A DNA stretch of 64,000 nucleotides, taken from positions 950,001 to 1,014,000 of the forward strand of contig NC_087109.1 in the NCBI RefSeq assembly GCF_963855985.1, in the 5' to 3' direction. A program made the translations under genes and the position numbers. Below the pieces are notes generated by a model that was not told where the DNA came from, did not search any database, and saw nothing but the letters and a program-made list of their open reading frames with translations. Shown piece by piece: positions 11,197 through 23,000 of the stretch (positions are counted from its first letter, which is position 1; the number at the start of each line of letters is the position of its first letter). Source of the DNA: Ostrinia nubilalis. Taxonomy: Eukaryota; Arthropoda; Insecta; Lepidoptera; Crambidae.

Positions 11197-13838
11197 GCGG
11201 GCCTAAAAAGGCCGCTTTGAGCAATTCTTATTAGATTCATAATATGATTCAGATTTAAAAACACAAAATGGCCACTTGTCGGCAATTCATATTATGATTC
11301 GGATACAATTCATATTCGGCAATTCATTTATTTGACAGTTTTGTATGAGAAATCGTAAAATGGCCCACAAAATAGGAATTGCTAATGTGTCAATTAGCAG
11401 AATCATAAGAAGTTACTCGAGAGCAACATCTTACAATTCAGCTAGTTCGTAATTTTAAAAAATAAACTAATTATGGCATATTTAGGCCTTTATGTAAACT
11501 TTTGGGAGCATTTATGTATTATGGAAAGTGTTTTACATCGTCTAGGCTAGTATGGGGTGTTCGCAAAGGGTGCTATGGACTTAGAATTGAGTAGGTAATA
11601 TAATTAGAAATACAAAAGCATTATAAAACTTCAAAATATTTGTTGAAAAATGTGTACCTATACCTCAATCGATTCTTACAAGTATTAAGTAGGTACCTAC
11701 CTAATTTAAATCCTACAGTAAATAACTATCTAGGTATGAGTCCACGATTTAGGGGCAGGATTGAGGAGGGTAGGGAGAGGGTAGCTATTTAAAAGCAAAA
11801 AAACGAAAATATAATTAATAATAGTCAGTTTATTTTTTTTATAAAATTTAACCTATTTCTTGTTAACTAATTATTACCTTGATGTTACCACTGAAGGTAG
11901 ACAGTACATTGAGACCATATTCTTCATGTCTAGTGTAAAATAATATTCCCTACAAAATACAGGTTACCATATCGGCAACCTAAAAAGACCTTAAACCGTC
12001 AGCCCAGCTTAAAAACATAAAAGAATACAACTGTTGGTCTATTTGTACCTATATTAAAGAATTATCCTCAAACTCCTAAGCATTATGGAGTTGTACCTAA
12101 TGACTATCTGATGCAAACACTTGAATAACTTTAGAAACTATACTTATCTATAAAATTAAAAGAATTAACCTCCAACTCCTAAGCATTAAGGAGTTTTACC
12201 TTCTATCATCAGCTCATTAATATGAGATGATGATTTCCAGGAGCAAATACTTGAATAACTTAAGAAAAAGTTTGAAAAACATACGTGCCTATAAAATTTG
12301 AGGGTTGCCCTCGATTTCCCTAGGATCCCATCATCAGATCCTGACTTGGTGACAATGGGACTACCTCAGAAGTGTACCCTATCGAACAAAAAAAGAATTT
12401 TGAAAATCGGTCCACAAAATTGACGGAGTAATCGGTGAACATACATAGAAAAAAAAATACATACAGTCGAACATATTATAACCTCCTCCTTTTTTGAATT
12501 CGGTTAAAAAAATATAATTAGCTGGATCACTATTCAATATTAAGAGGATATAAGTATTTTCTTTTATGTTTGAGTTCTATTTTAAGCTTAGATTAATAAA
12601 ACCTAGATGGATAGTCTTCATACAAACGCTTCGTCAAGAGTGAGGCAAAAACCTTATGTCATTAGTGTCAATTTTGTTGGGGAGTGTAGACAGTGAAGGC
12701 GATTTTCCCGAAAGTAGGGAAATTTTTAATACGTTTTTAATAATTTTATAATTAACAAAAACAAAACGCATCATGTACTTACTTATTTATTGAATTCAAA
12801 GTACCTACCTAATAACAATAAGATAAATCGACTTAAAAGTCTCGATTTCATAAAAAAGGAAGTGTATTTGTACGGCGAACAATTGGGAAATAAATTTTCT
12901 TGTTACTGGTATCATTCCCGTATTTAATTTTTGAAAGCCAAATTCAAGCAAAATACGCGTCGAATCGTAGTACTTACTTATGAAATGTAACACTGGTCAC
13001 TTTCTTTTGTTTTTCTGATGTATTTTAGACACCCTTTCACAGCATAAACCGTTTTAATAATTAAAATTCGTCGGACGTGTTTACCAATTTTTCACTTTGA
13101 CAGTTCATGTGACGTTTACGGGTAAGCCGTGCCGGCTCCCTAAAAACTGCCTCACCTTTCGTGCACTGACTATCTATCTAGGTTTTATTAATCTAAGATT
13201 TTAAGATAAATAAGTGCATAATTTTTTGAAGGACACTGAGTTTCCACAACAAAATGCATAAACGAAACCTTGCACAATCCCTCCCTACCACACTAAGCGA
13301 ATATTGTTTCTTTTGTCAATAACATAAAATAACGCTTGGAATGTATGTCAATCACTTAAAACCTTGATTTATCGCCTAAATCATAAGAGTTTAGTTCAAG
13401 CATAATATTCCGTGTCTATACAATGGTATTGTTTACATTAACTTGACCTTCAATAAGTCGACACCTAACTTGTTGCCAGTCGTAAATAAAATAGTGAATG
13501 ATTTTTCATTTCTCATTTTTGGCTTCTAAACTCAAATATTTTGATGTTATTAAATTACTTTTATTAATTTAAAACAAGATATGAAGTAATTGTTCAAGAT
13601 TTTCAGTTTAAAATGTAAAAAAGTCGTAGAAATGATAACCGGTAAAGTACGGTTTTTATTATTCACATGTGGCAACATAGACGCCGAATATGAATCTGCG
13701 GATGAATTGAATTGCGGCAATTCTGCCAAAATGTAAGACCATTTTATGAAAATTAGAGGAATTGCTTATGATCTGCTATGAATTCTGGAAATGAATTCCT
13801 TTTAGCAATGTTGCGTGATTTGGCCTTTTTAGGCCCGC
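11197..13838. mobile_element. Candidate 2.6-kb element bounded by a 17-bp perfect inverted repeat
   Basis: GCGGGCCTAAAAAGGCC at 11197-11213 is inverted exactly at 13822-13838, with looser subterminal similarity (AATTCATATTCGG motifs) at both ends. No transposase is readable inside. Internal parts look like other repeats: 12000-12480 carries a dispersed repeat with AAAAATCGGTCCACAAA-like text, and 12580-13204 is its own inverted-repeat unit. It could also be two solo MITEs in opposite orientation. Confidence 0.4.
12580..13204. mobile_element. Inverted-repeat element, ~625 bp
   Basis: The block containing AGATTAATAAAACCTAGAT near 12590 and its inverse near 13180 form ~36-bp imperfect terminal repeats around a non-coding interior. 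Confidence 0.55.
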
Positions 13839-16649
13839 TGGTGTTCCGTGTTGTATTGTGAAATAGCTAGTAGAAAGATTTGAGCCAAAGATAGACTTCC
13901 ATTGATTATGCGTGTCAGGTAAAAAGTATACATTTATAAAATTTGTATACATATTTTTTTCGTCAAAAAGTTGTATACATTTTATAATTTGTATTTTTTT
14001 GTGTTTGAAATTTGTGCTTATGCGTGGATATTATGTAGTTCCAATCGATAAGTACATAGTAAATATTTTAATTGGTGTAGTTTGGGACTAATAAAATGAT
14101 GAGATTCTAAATAAATAATAGTCACATTGACTACAATATTTTCTAGAAAGTCTAGATAATAGCAAATGGTGAAACTTACCATATCTATTGGAACTAAGTA
14201 AATAAAATCCACAACAATAAATCTGTATGTTTAGTTACTTGAGTAAAGAAGAAATTATTTAGTTTTAAAACCATTTTTAAAAGAATTGTAGAATTTATTA
14301 TTAATCTTATAAAATCATGTTTTGACATTCTAAAAATTCACCGGAAAGTGGTTCATGTAATATTAGGATGAACCGACTTTTAAATATAGCAGATTAATTT
14401 GTATTTTATTCTATGATATAAATGGGATTAGTAGTTAAAGTGCGTAATTTTTAAAACATGGTTTTATAATTTAACGTCATAATGGTGCGTAAAATTTAGA
14501 TAATACAGGTTATTTAAAAAATAAGCCTAACTACATCTTTAGTCGGAATAATATCATGTAAAATTACCGATAATATTTATGTATTGAAGTTATGTGTTTA
14601 TGTTTTAATACGATTAGACCATAGTGGGACAACAATAACAAGACGGTACGTGGTACCTAAATATACGACTATAAGGACAGTTATTTTAAAATGTGTAAAA
14701 ATCCTGTATACATAGGAAACACTAATGTATACATGTAATTTTATTGTTCATTTACTTCTAAAAATGTTGATTTGATACATACCAATCGATCTGCTATTTT
14801 ATAAGTGGCATAAATTCGTTCAGCAAAAAAAAACTGCTAATATTGTTTCTTCGTGATAAATATTGACATTGAAACATTGTTCTCCTTCTGTGGTCTAAAC
14901 AAGGAGTTTATAACTCCAGACAATTTTCTTATGATTATTATAAGGGAAAGTCTATATTTTAGTGCTTAATGTATCACGTCTTTATCTGTATATTTCTATG
15001 TCGCTTTTAATGTTATCTCTATGAACGGTAGCTTTAACTTAGATCGTATATCCCTTAGTTGTGCCACAGTTAAAATAGTAGTAACCCCAGTAATAAAGTG
15101 GAATAATTAAAAAATGCATTAAAAAATATACAAGACAATATAAAAGAACATTTCAAATTCTGAAAAAATGTAACTTGGTTACTGCTACTAATATTTACTA
15201 CACTGTGGCTTATTTTTTTATTCCAACTCTCTATTTAACATCTAAAAGAAAACTAGAAATTAGAAACTTTGAGAAATTCATTTATCTCTTAATAGGTGTT
15301 ACTAATTACATTGACCAGTGAAGTTGAAAGGAGAATGCCTAATTCACGTGTAATTTAAATTTTTAAGTACTATAATTTAGATTCGATTTCTGCTTACCAG
15401 AATCTGTAAGCGAACTACTTCATTATTCCATTAATTTATTAAAATATTTAGTTTAGTGCTAGTTCTTTTATGGGTCAACAGTACGTAAATAAATAAAGAC
15501 TACTAATAAACCAAGATGTATACAATTTAGTTATTGTATACATTTTTCAAGTCGTAATTTTTACTAAAAATAGTAAAAATACACTAGTCAGAGTTCTAGT
15601 CATTTTAGTCGTGCAATACATTTTGTTTTAAATAATGCTGTGAACCTATGCCTACCTAGATGTTGTTTTTTCTTTACTATTTTATATTAACTTCTCTATT
15701 TCTAAAATTGTACATCTTTACTTATTCAGACAATGGTTCTCTGCTATTGTCCCAAAGACTTAATTACTAAAGTATTACTCTACGATGATTAAATTTTTGT
15801 GTTTTACTCTTATTTCTATTTTAGAGTTATTTTATGATTTCGCGATTTTCTTCTCATAAAATATGAATGTAATAATAAACTTAAATCTGTGCGTTTAAAT
15901 TATTTTTAAAATGTCGGAAAAGTCATGACATTCGATCAATATTGAGACTTGAATATAAAATTGTGATAGTGTTTTAATTTCAATATCATTTACTTAGTAA
16001 ATTAACAATTTAACTGTGTTGAATGAAACGATTGGATTATATTAATGGATGTAGGTTATTCCTGCATTGTCTGTCAGTATTTTTGTAATTAATGTGCATT
16101 ATAAATTGTATACACCGTTTTTATATTTGCCAAAAATGTTTACAAAATTGTTTGAGAGTATAAAAATAAAAATAGTGATCCAACGGTATCTTTTTAGATA
16201 GGTTATACTTGTCTCAAGAATAATTTAGAAAAGTACAATTATAAAAAGAGTGAAAGCAGTTTTTGGCAAATATAAAGAATTGGACAAGATTAAAAATATA
16301 AAGTTACAAGTTTTCTAAATGAATAATAAAATAAATACTAACGAAATAAAAACTAAAAATAAATAATCTGTGGGAAACTTGTAGCTTTATCTAATAAAAG
16401 AATAATGTATTAAATGAATGCACGTAGTATATTCATGTTGAATTTATCCAAAATCTAAAGTGTGTACTAAATGATATAATATAAATAGATTTGTAAGTGT
16501 AAAGTAAATAGCGGGTATGCTATGTTCACGATAATATTGTGTTTAAGACGCGCTCAGTGGAAAACGTTTATTTATGTTGGAATGTTGTTTTTATAACAAA
16601 AATAAAAAGTTGTTCCCATTGTTGTTTTAATTTATTACCATGTTTGGTC
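13839..16649. other. AT-rich, gene-free stretch; possible distal polyadenylation region
   Basis: I see no ORF with protein-like features. The DNA is low-repeat and AT-rich with many TGTATACAT-like motifs. AACAAAAATAAAAAGTTG at about 16600 followed by GT-rich sequence looks like a plus-strand poly(A) site, so this could be a long 3' UTR or a lncRNA. That is inference only. Confidence 0.3.
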
Positions 16650-18130
16650 CCACCAGGTGGCGCTACCGCAAAAGTTTAGACTACTCCCCACCAGGTGGCG
16701 CTACCGTAAACGTTTAGTCTACTCACCGCCAGGTGGCGCTATCGCAAATGTTTAGACTACTCCCCACCAGGTGGCGCTACCGCAAAAGTTTAGTCCACTC
16801 CCCACCAGGTGGCGCTACCGCAAAAGTTTAGTCCACTCCCCACCAGGTGGCGCTATCGCAAAAGTTTAGCGTATACTCTACCAGGTGGCGCTATCGCAAA
16901 TGTTTAGACTACTCCCCCACCAGGTGGCGCTACCGCAAAAGTTTAGTCCACTCCCCACCAGGTGGCGCTATCGCAAGTTTAGTCTACTCCCCACCAGGTG
17001 GCGCTATCGCAAAAGTTTAGTCGACTCCCCACCAGGTAGCGCTATCGCAAAAGTTTAGTCCACTCCCCACCAGGTGGCGCTATCGCAAATGTTTAGACTA
17101 CTCCCCACCAGGTGGCGCTATCGCAAAAGTTTAGTCCACTCCCCACCAGGTGGCGCTATCGCAAAAGTTTAGTCCACTCCCCACCAGGTGGCGCTATCGC
17201 AAATGTTTAGACTACTCCCCACCAGGTGGCGCTATCGCAAAAGTTTAGTCCACTCTCCGCCAGGTGGGGCCACCGCAAATTTTTAGAGGCTGCTGTATCA
17301 TAAGTTTAGTCTACTCCCCACCAGGTGGCGCCAACGCAAATATTTAGAGGTTGCTGTTTCAGAAGTTTAGTCTACTCCCCGCCAGGTGGCGTTACCGCAA
17401 GCCTTCAAGGTGGCTGTGCAATAAGTTTAGTTTACTCCAGGTGGCGCTATCGCAAAATTTTTGTCCACTCCACACCAAGTGACGCTATCGCAAAAGTTTA
17501 GTCTACTCGCCGCCAGGTGGCGCCAACGCAAATATTTAGAAGTTGCTGTATCATAAGTTTAGTCTACTCGCCACCAGGTGGCGCCAACGCAAATATTTAG
17601 AGGTTGCTGTTTCAGAAGTTTAGTCTACTCCCCGCCAGGTGGTGTTACCGCACGCCTTCAAGGTGGCTGTGCAATAAGTTTAGTTTACTCCCCGCCAGAT
17701 GGCGCTATCGTAAGCGCAAAGTTTGGTTAGTTACTTCCTACCAGGTGGCCACCATAAATGTTTCATTTACTCACCACTAGATGGCGCTAGCGCAAGTTTA
17801 ATGTTTAATTTACTTACCACTAGGTGGCGCCACCACAAACGTTTCATTTACCTACTAATAGGTGGCGCCACCACAAACGTTTGGTTTACTCCCACCAGGT
17901 GGTGCCACAAACGTTTAATTTACATAGCACTAGGTGGCGCCACCATAAACGTTTAGTTTTCCCGGTGCAATCACAAGAAACGTTTCATTTACCTACCACT
18001 AGGTGGCACTACCACAAACGTTTCATTTACTTACCCCTAGGTGGCGCTATCACAAGTGTTTAATTAACTTACCCCTAGGTGGCGCCCTACAAATTATTAA
18101 TTTACCCACCCCCAGATGGCGCTAACAATC
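16650..18130 (+). repeat. Tandem array of ~36 units, nearly all with a CTCF-like core (CCACCAGGTGGCGCTA)
   Basis: The basic unit is 38 bp (cores start at 16650, 16688, 16726, 16764, 16802 and so on): core CCACCAGGTGGCGCTA plus spacer TCGCAAAAGTTTAGTCCACT. Between about 17.25 and 17.7 kb units lengthen to ~58-60 bp; after 17.75 kb the spacer changes to CACAAACGTTTCATTTACTT-like text. I count about 36 units, all on the plus strand, including a few degenerate ones. Known: the vertebrate CTCF consensus is CCASYAGRKGGCRS, and insect CTCF sites share the AGRTGGCG core; most copies here match at all 14 positions. Substitutions in the core fall mainly at the degenerate positions (C/T at position 5, G/A at 8). 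Inference: a candidate clustered insulator or boundary. It could also be a minisatellite that happens to contain the motif. Confidence 0.9.
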
Positions 18131-18494
18131 CCTAGTAATATTTATTGATGGAAACAATTTTATGTACAAATAACTACATACATTCCGACCACACAGTTTT
18201 CCCAACACCAATCACTAAACTACATCCAAAACTAATTTCAGTCAAATAGGAAAAGCAATCTCCACTCACCGCCATCGAAATAAAATAACATCCAGTTGGA
18301 ATCACAATTGTATTGATTATCTTACATAGATACTTCGCTTATATTACATTGTCTACTCTAATACCCGGAGAAAGCAAGCCGCCGCCACAGGTATAGCACC
18401 ATATCGCCAAAACCTGTGGACAAATATTTTTTTAATATCAATCAAAGTTCATAGATGAAATAAGTATTACGACAATCAACATTATTAATACTAT
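18131..18494. other. Non-coding stretch, no feature recognised
   Basis: AT-rich; a minus-strand AATAAA lies at about 18147. No gene is supported. Confidence 0.3.
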
Positions 18495-18935
18495 GTTCTT
18501 GCAACTAAGGCGAGTGAGCTTTACTTGTGTGTGTACTTACACACGGCCACAGTGTTAACTATCCATTTCCGTTTTTGCTCTCGCTCTTATCAAATGGTGA
18601 TTCTTTGCGATAGAACGAGACGACATGACCGGCAATGGGCACTATGGGCAGTTAACACTGTTGCCGATAGTACATGCACAATGCATATTATTATATCAAA
18701 ACGTTTGGAAAATGAACAGTAGCGAGTGAGCAAACTATAATTCACTAGCGGCCGCCCGCGACTTCGTACGCGTGGATCCTGTTTTACCCCCTTTTCCCGA
18801 ATTTTCTTTGCTATAAACCTCACGGAGCCCGAGACCTTTCCAACGAATGCAAAACAGTGGAAATCGGTTCGTGCGTTCTGGAGTTATAGCGTCAGGGAGG
18901 AAAACCCGACTTATTTTTATATAGTAGATTAGTAC
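18495..18935. repeat. Inverted-repeat element followed by a dispersed repeat with a TATTTTTATATAGTAGAT end
   Basis: 18495-18740: GCCACAGTGTTAACTATCC-like and GGGCAGTTAACACTGTTGCC form an inverted pair. 18741-18935: a block reading CACTAGCGGCCGCCCGCGAC to TATATAGTAGAT that I recognise as a common lepidopteran interspersed repeat type. It is not host coding sequence. Confidence 0.5.
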
Positions 18936-19390
18936 AATAATGAATTAGCCACATAACTTCAGCCATACATTCTTATTCGTCCCAGCGGAAATCAAACCAC
19001 TAAAGACATTCTTGTACAACTACACAGATGTGCTTCTAAGCCAATCGCGGGCGAGCGAGTGTCACCTGTGTGCTTACCATAAGTTTACGTTAAAGATGAC
19101 CTACACTTATCTGTCCCACCAAACTCATTGATAGAGGCGCCACCATCGTTCAACTGTATAGTTTCTAACATGGCAAAAATTGGAACCAGCGACCCCCCTG
19201 TCAATATCACGGGTGGGCACTGGGCAGTTCAGTGTATTGGGTCTTTAATAACTGAATACCGCGGAGGACACGATTGAATACGCGTAAAAATGAAATCGAA
19301 ACAAAATCCAGTCCGAAAAGTGACTCAAGCGATCAAATTGCTCACATGTCGTTGAAGTTTTGTTACGTGAACGCCACTGGTCGTCTTGTC

Positions 19391-19491
19391 ACTCGTCCAC
19401 CACACGCCACTGACCTTTACTTCCAGCGGTTGTTCTCGTAGTCCCACTTGCAGGCGAGCCGTCCATTGAGGTCGAGCACGCGCCTCCTGGT
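19391..19491 (-). pseudogene. Truncated duplicate of the COX4 terminal exon
   Basis: Minus strand reads RRVLDLNGRLACKWDYENNRWK then stop, against RRMLDLKVNPVDGLASKWDY.. in the real exon at 20145-20012. It has an internal deletion (KVNP region) and stops at a MITE insertion. The downstream flank (CCACCACACGCCACTGACC) is duplicated too, so this is a genomic tandem duplication, not a retrocopy. Confidence 0.85.
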
Positions 19492-19761
19492 TAGGGTTGC
19501 CAGTTTGGCTTTTTAGGGACTCGTCCGGCCAAATATTGCCTTGTCCGGCCTGTCCGGCTTTTTATTTGGTTGCCGCGCCAGGAGAAAGTCGAGCCACAGA
19601 ATCAAATGAAGCGCACGCATCAGGATGTTGGATAGCAACCATGATGATAGTACTCACTCATGAGCTGACACTAATTGTCACATGTCCGGCTTTTAGGGTT
19701 AAATGTCCGGCCAAATGAAGCACAAAGTCCGGCTTTTGTGATTTTCGACCTGGCAACCCTA
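19492..19761. mobile_element. hAT-type MITE with TAGGGTTGCCAG ends and 8-bp target duplication
   Basis: Ends TAGGGTTGCCAG / CTGGCAACCCTA. The 8-bp duplication CTCCTGGT lies at 19484-19491 and, once the later retroposon insertion is removed, at 19976-19983. An interrupted second copy is at about 20527-21143. Confidence 0.8.
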
Positions 19762-19766
19762 CTCCT

Positions 19767-19968
19767 AAGAGTCGTCGTAAGAGGCGACTTAGGGACTACA
19801 CATCAAACAGAGAATGGGCAGCAGCGCTCTCTGAAAAACATCAATCTTTTAAACTGCGATCTCCAACCCGCCTGCCAAGCGTGGAGATTATGGCAAAACC
19901 CTCCACTATAGTGGAGGAGGCTCATAGTCCAGCAGTGGACTGTAAAGGGCTGTTGATGAAATGAAATG
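19767..19968 (+). mobile_element. Retroposon 3' fragment with 12-bp target duplication
   Basis: Flanked by AACCCTACTCCT at 19755-19766 and 19969-19980, with a (ATGAA)n tail. It contains CCAGCAGTGGACTGTAAAGG, typical of a lepidopteran LINE 3' end. It inserted across the edge of the hAT MITE, so it is younger. Confidence 0.85.
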
Positions 19969-20011
19969 AACCCTACTCCTGGTTCCCTCGTCCACCACAC
20001 GCCACTGACCT

Positions 20012-23000
20012 TTACTTCCAGCGGTTGTTCTCGTAGTCCCACTTGGAAGCGAGTCCGTCCACGGGGTTGACCTTGAGGTCGAGCATACGCCTCAGCTGTG
20101 CCTTCTGGTTCTCCTCGGTCAGCGACTCGGGGATTGGGCTGTATACTGCAACGAGACACAATAATATTTTAATAATGCTTTATATGAGCTTTAAGACAGT
20201 TTGAACACTAAATAGCATTGAGTTTCACACAGCTCGTAGAATTGATATAGTTGAGGTAGAGAAGTTCTCGAGTGGTGACTACGGGTCGGAATACGTGATG
20301 CAAATAGGTGAACCAATCTAGTGGACCTGGATTGCGCAGGACTGGTTGTTGTAGAATTCTTTGAGAGAGCCTTAGTCCTTTGCCTAAAATGTAAAATAAG
20401 AAAACTTGAGGTCACCCAAAGGACGAAGGCGTACAAGTACCGAGAATACACAAATTAAATTCATTCCAACTTGACGCATAACGCAATAATGCAGGCTTAT
20501 GAACCTATTCATGCAGTAGGCATAGGGTTTTCAGGTGTCCGGCTTTAGACATGTTTGGCTTTTTAGGGACTTGTCTGGCCAAATATTGTGTTGTCTGGCT
20601 TTTGTTAGGCTTTCTATGTGGCTGTCGCGCCAGTCAACTCAAGCCACAGAATAATGTTCATTCAAAGATGATAGTAGCCACTCATGAGCTATTCGGAGGG
20701 AAGTCCGACTTTTATGTTTTTAGCAGGGTTCGAAAATATCCGATATTTATTATAAATATCAAAATATCGGATATTTATGATATATATCCGATATATATCA
20801 ACTTTGATATATATCAATTTTGTATGAAAGCTATAGTATTATTTTATTGTATTATTCATGAATACTATTGCATATGTGTTACATAAACATGTTTTTAATG
20901 TTTTTTAACTTAAAATCACACAAATAAAGCAAAAACATAAAATATTCTTTTAAATACGGCAAAATCAACTAAAAAAATAAAAATCTTATGTCAAAAAGTA
21001 CAAATACAGTAACAAATTTTAAAAGTTGATATATATCATCAAAACCGGCTTGATATATATCGGATATATATCCGATATATATCTTGATATATATCCCTTG
21101 ATATATATCCTCGAACCCTGGTTTTTAGACCTGGCAACCCTAAGTAATAAAAATAAAAGTAAATAGAGTATTCTTCGTTGGTGGGGACTTAGAACTTGGT
21201 TAGTCTCTCAAATGGACCCAGAGCCCTATAGTATGATAGTGACTCACCGAAAATCTTCATAGCCATGTAAATCCAGACGAAGAGGGAAGCCAAGACGAGT
21301 CCCCAGCCCACAACGCCCTTCCACTCTCCGATGAAGGAATGGAACTCTGTTAAAGTCTCCCAAATCGATACAGAGCCCTATTGTATAATAATGACTCATC
21401 GAATCGGCCATCGTCTCTAAGAGCTATATACCCCGCCCACTGCCACTTGATTTTAGCAATTCTGCGAGCTATGTCGGTTACTTTGGTTCTCCTGCGGATC
21501 TCCTCATTTCAGATTCGATCACGCAGGGAAACTCCGAGCATAGCCCGCTCCATCACCCTTTGGGTGACCTTAAGCCTTCTTATGAGGCCCATAGTAAGAG
21601 ACCACGTTTCAGATCCATATACCATCACTGGCAACACACACTGGTCAAAGACTTTTGATGGCGATGGCCGCTGGGGCAGGATAGTTCTCGAGTGGCGACC
21701 ACGGGCTGGAAGACGTAGCGTGGGCAGGCCTCCTACTAAGTGGACCGACGATCTGGTGAAGGTCGCGGGAAGAGCCTGGAAGCGGGCAGCGCAGGACCGT
21801 TAATTGTGGAAAACCTTGGGGGAGGCCTTTGTCCAGCAGTGGACGTCATTTGGCTGAAACGAACGAACGAACGACTCACCGAAAATCTTCTTAGCCATGT
21901 AGATCCAAACAGAGAGGGAAGCCAGGACAAGTCCCCAGCCCACAACGCCCTTCCACTCGCCAGTGGGGGCCTGAAACCTTTAACAGACGCAGAATTCTCG
22001 GGTTCGATTCCCTGTGGGAGCAATTTTTCTGTTCGGTTTGGTTGATGGCAGGGCTTATTCTAAGTCCGCCTGGCTAGCTACCACCATCTTACCTAAGTTT
22101 GTCGCTATAACAACAATGTGAACAGCATTGTGCTCCGGCAGTTAGAGGTAAGATAGCCAGTTCCTCCGTGGTTGAGGATTCCGAGTGCAGCTCGCTTCGA
22201 CCTTCGGCCTGATCGTCACTTATCATCAGGTGAAATACAGGCCAAGAGCTTCCTCGTTGTAGATAAAAAAACTCAGTTAAAGTCTCCCAAATGGACCAAG
22301 AGCCCTATAGAATGAAAGTGACTCACCGAAAATCTTCATAGCCATGTAGATCCAAACAGAGAGGGAAGCCAACACTAGTCCCCAGCCCACAATGCCTTTC
22401 CATTCTCCAGTGGGAGCCTGGAACTCGGCGAAGGTCTGGCGGAAGGACGCGCGGTACAGGGCTTTCTTCTCTTCGAGGGTCAGTTTGCGCCAGTCGGCCT
22501 TCTCTTTCTCACGGAGGGCCTAGAAGGTCACATTACAAAATATAACTAACGCCCATATTCACAAACATTACTATGAGGTCTCACAGTGCACGTGGACGCA
22601 CAGGTCACACACGAATCAATCACAGAACTCTATTCAAAGTTGTGCGTTCGATTTGCTGCTTCACTTAAGCAGGCATCGTTTGTGAGTACGAGCGTAAATT
22701 ACAGTTTGGCTTGTAAAATAAATAATAATAATAATAATAATAATTTATTTATTTCTCTCACAACATAAATTATGAAAAACATTTCTTATAATATATCCGT
22801 TAAACTATAGATTGCATTGTGAGAGCTGGTGCCTATTGTAGATTTTAAGAAAATCTGTATTACAGGTCACCAGGCCCACTCTGCGGAATCTATTTTATTA
22901 AATAGTTATACATTTAAATAATTAGAAGATTCCTAGAGGTACAGAGTGTTGAGTTCTAATTAAATAGACAGGCTAAACAAAAAATAAAATAAAAAATACC

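Noticed and set aside
17723..18063. ORFs of 77-79 codons across the tandem array
   Set aside because: They only translate the repeat unit and shift frame between units; no independent evidence of coding.
16650..18130. CRISPR array
   Set aside because: Spacers are themselves repeated and related, the period is uniform, and the host is an insect; it is a tandem repeat.
18745..18780. NotI, MluI and BamHI-like sites in a row, resembling a cloning linker
   Set aside because: The surrounding sequence reads as a dispersed lepidopteran repeat with a characteristic tail, so vector contamination is unlikely.
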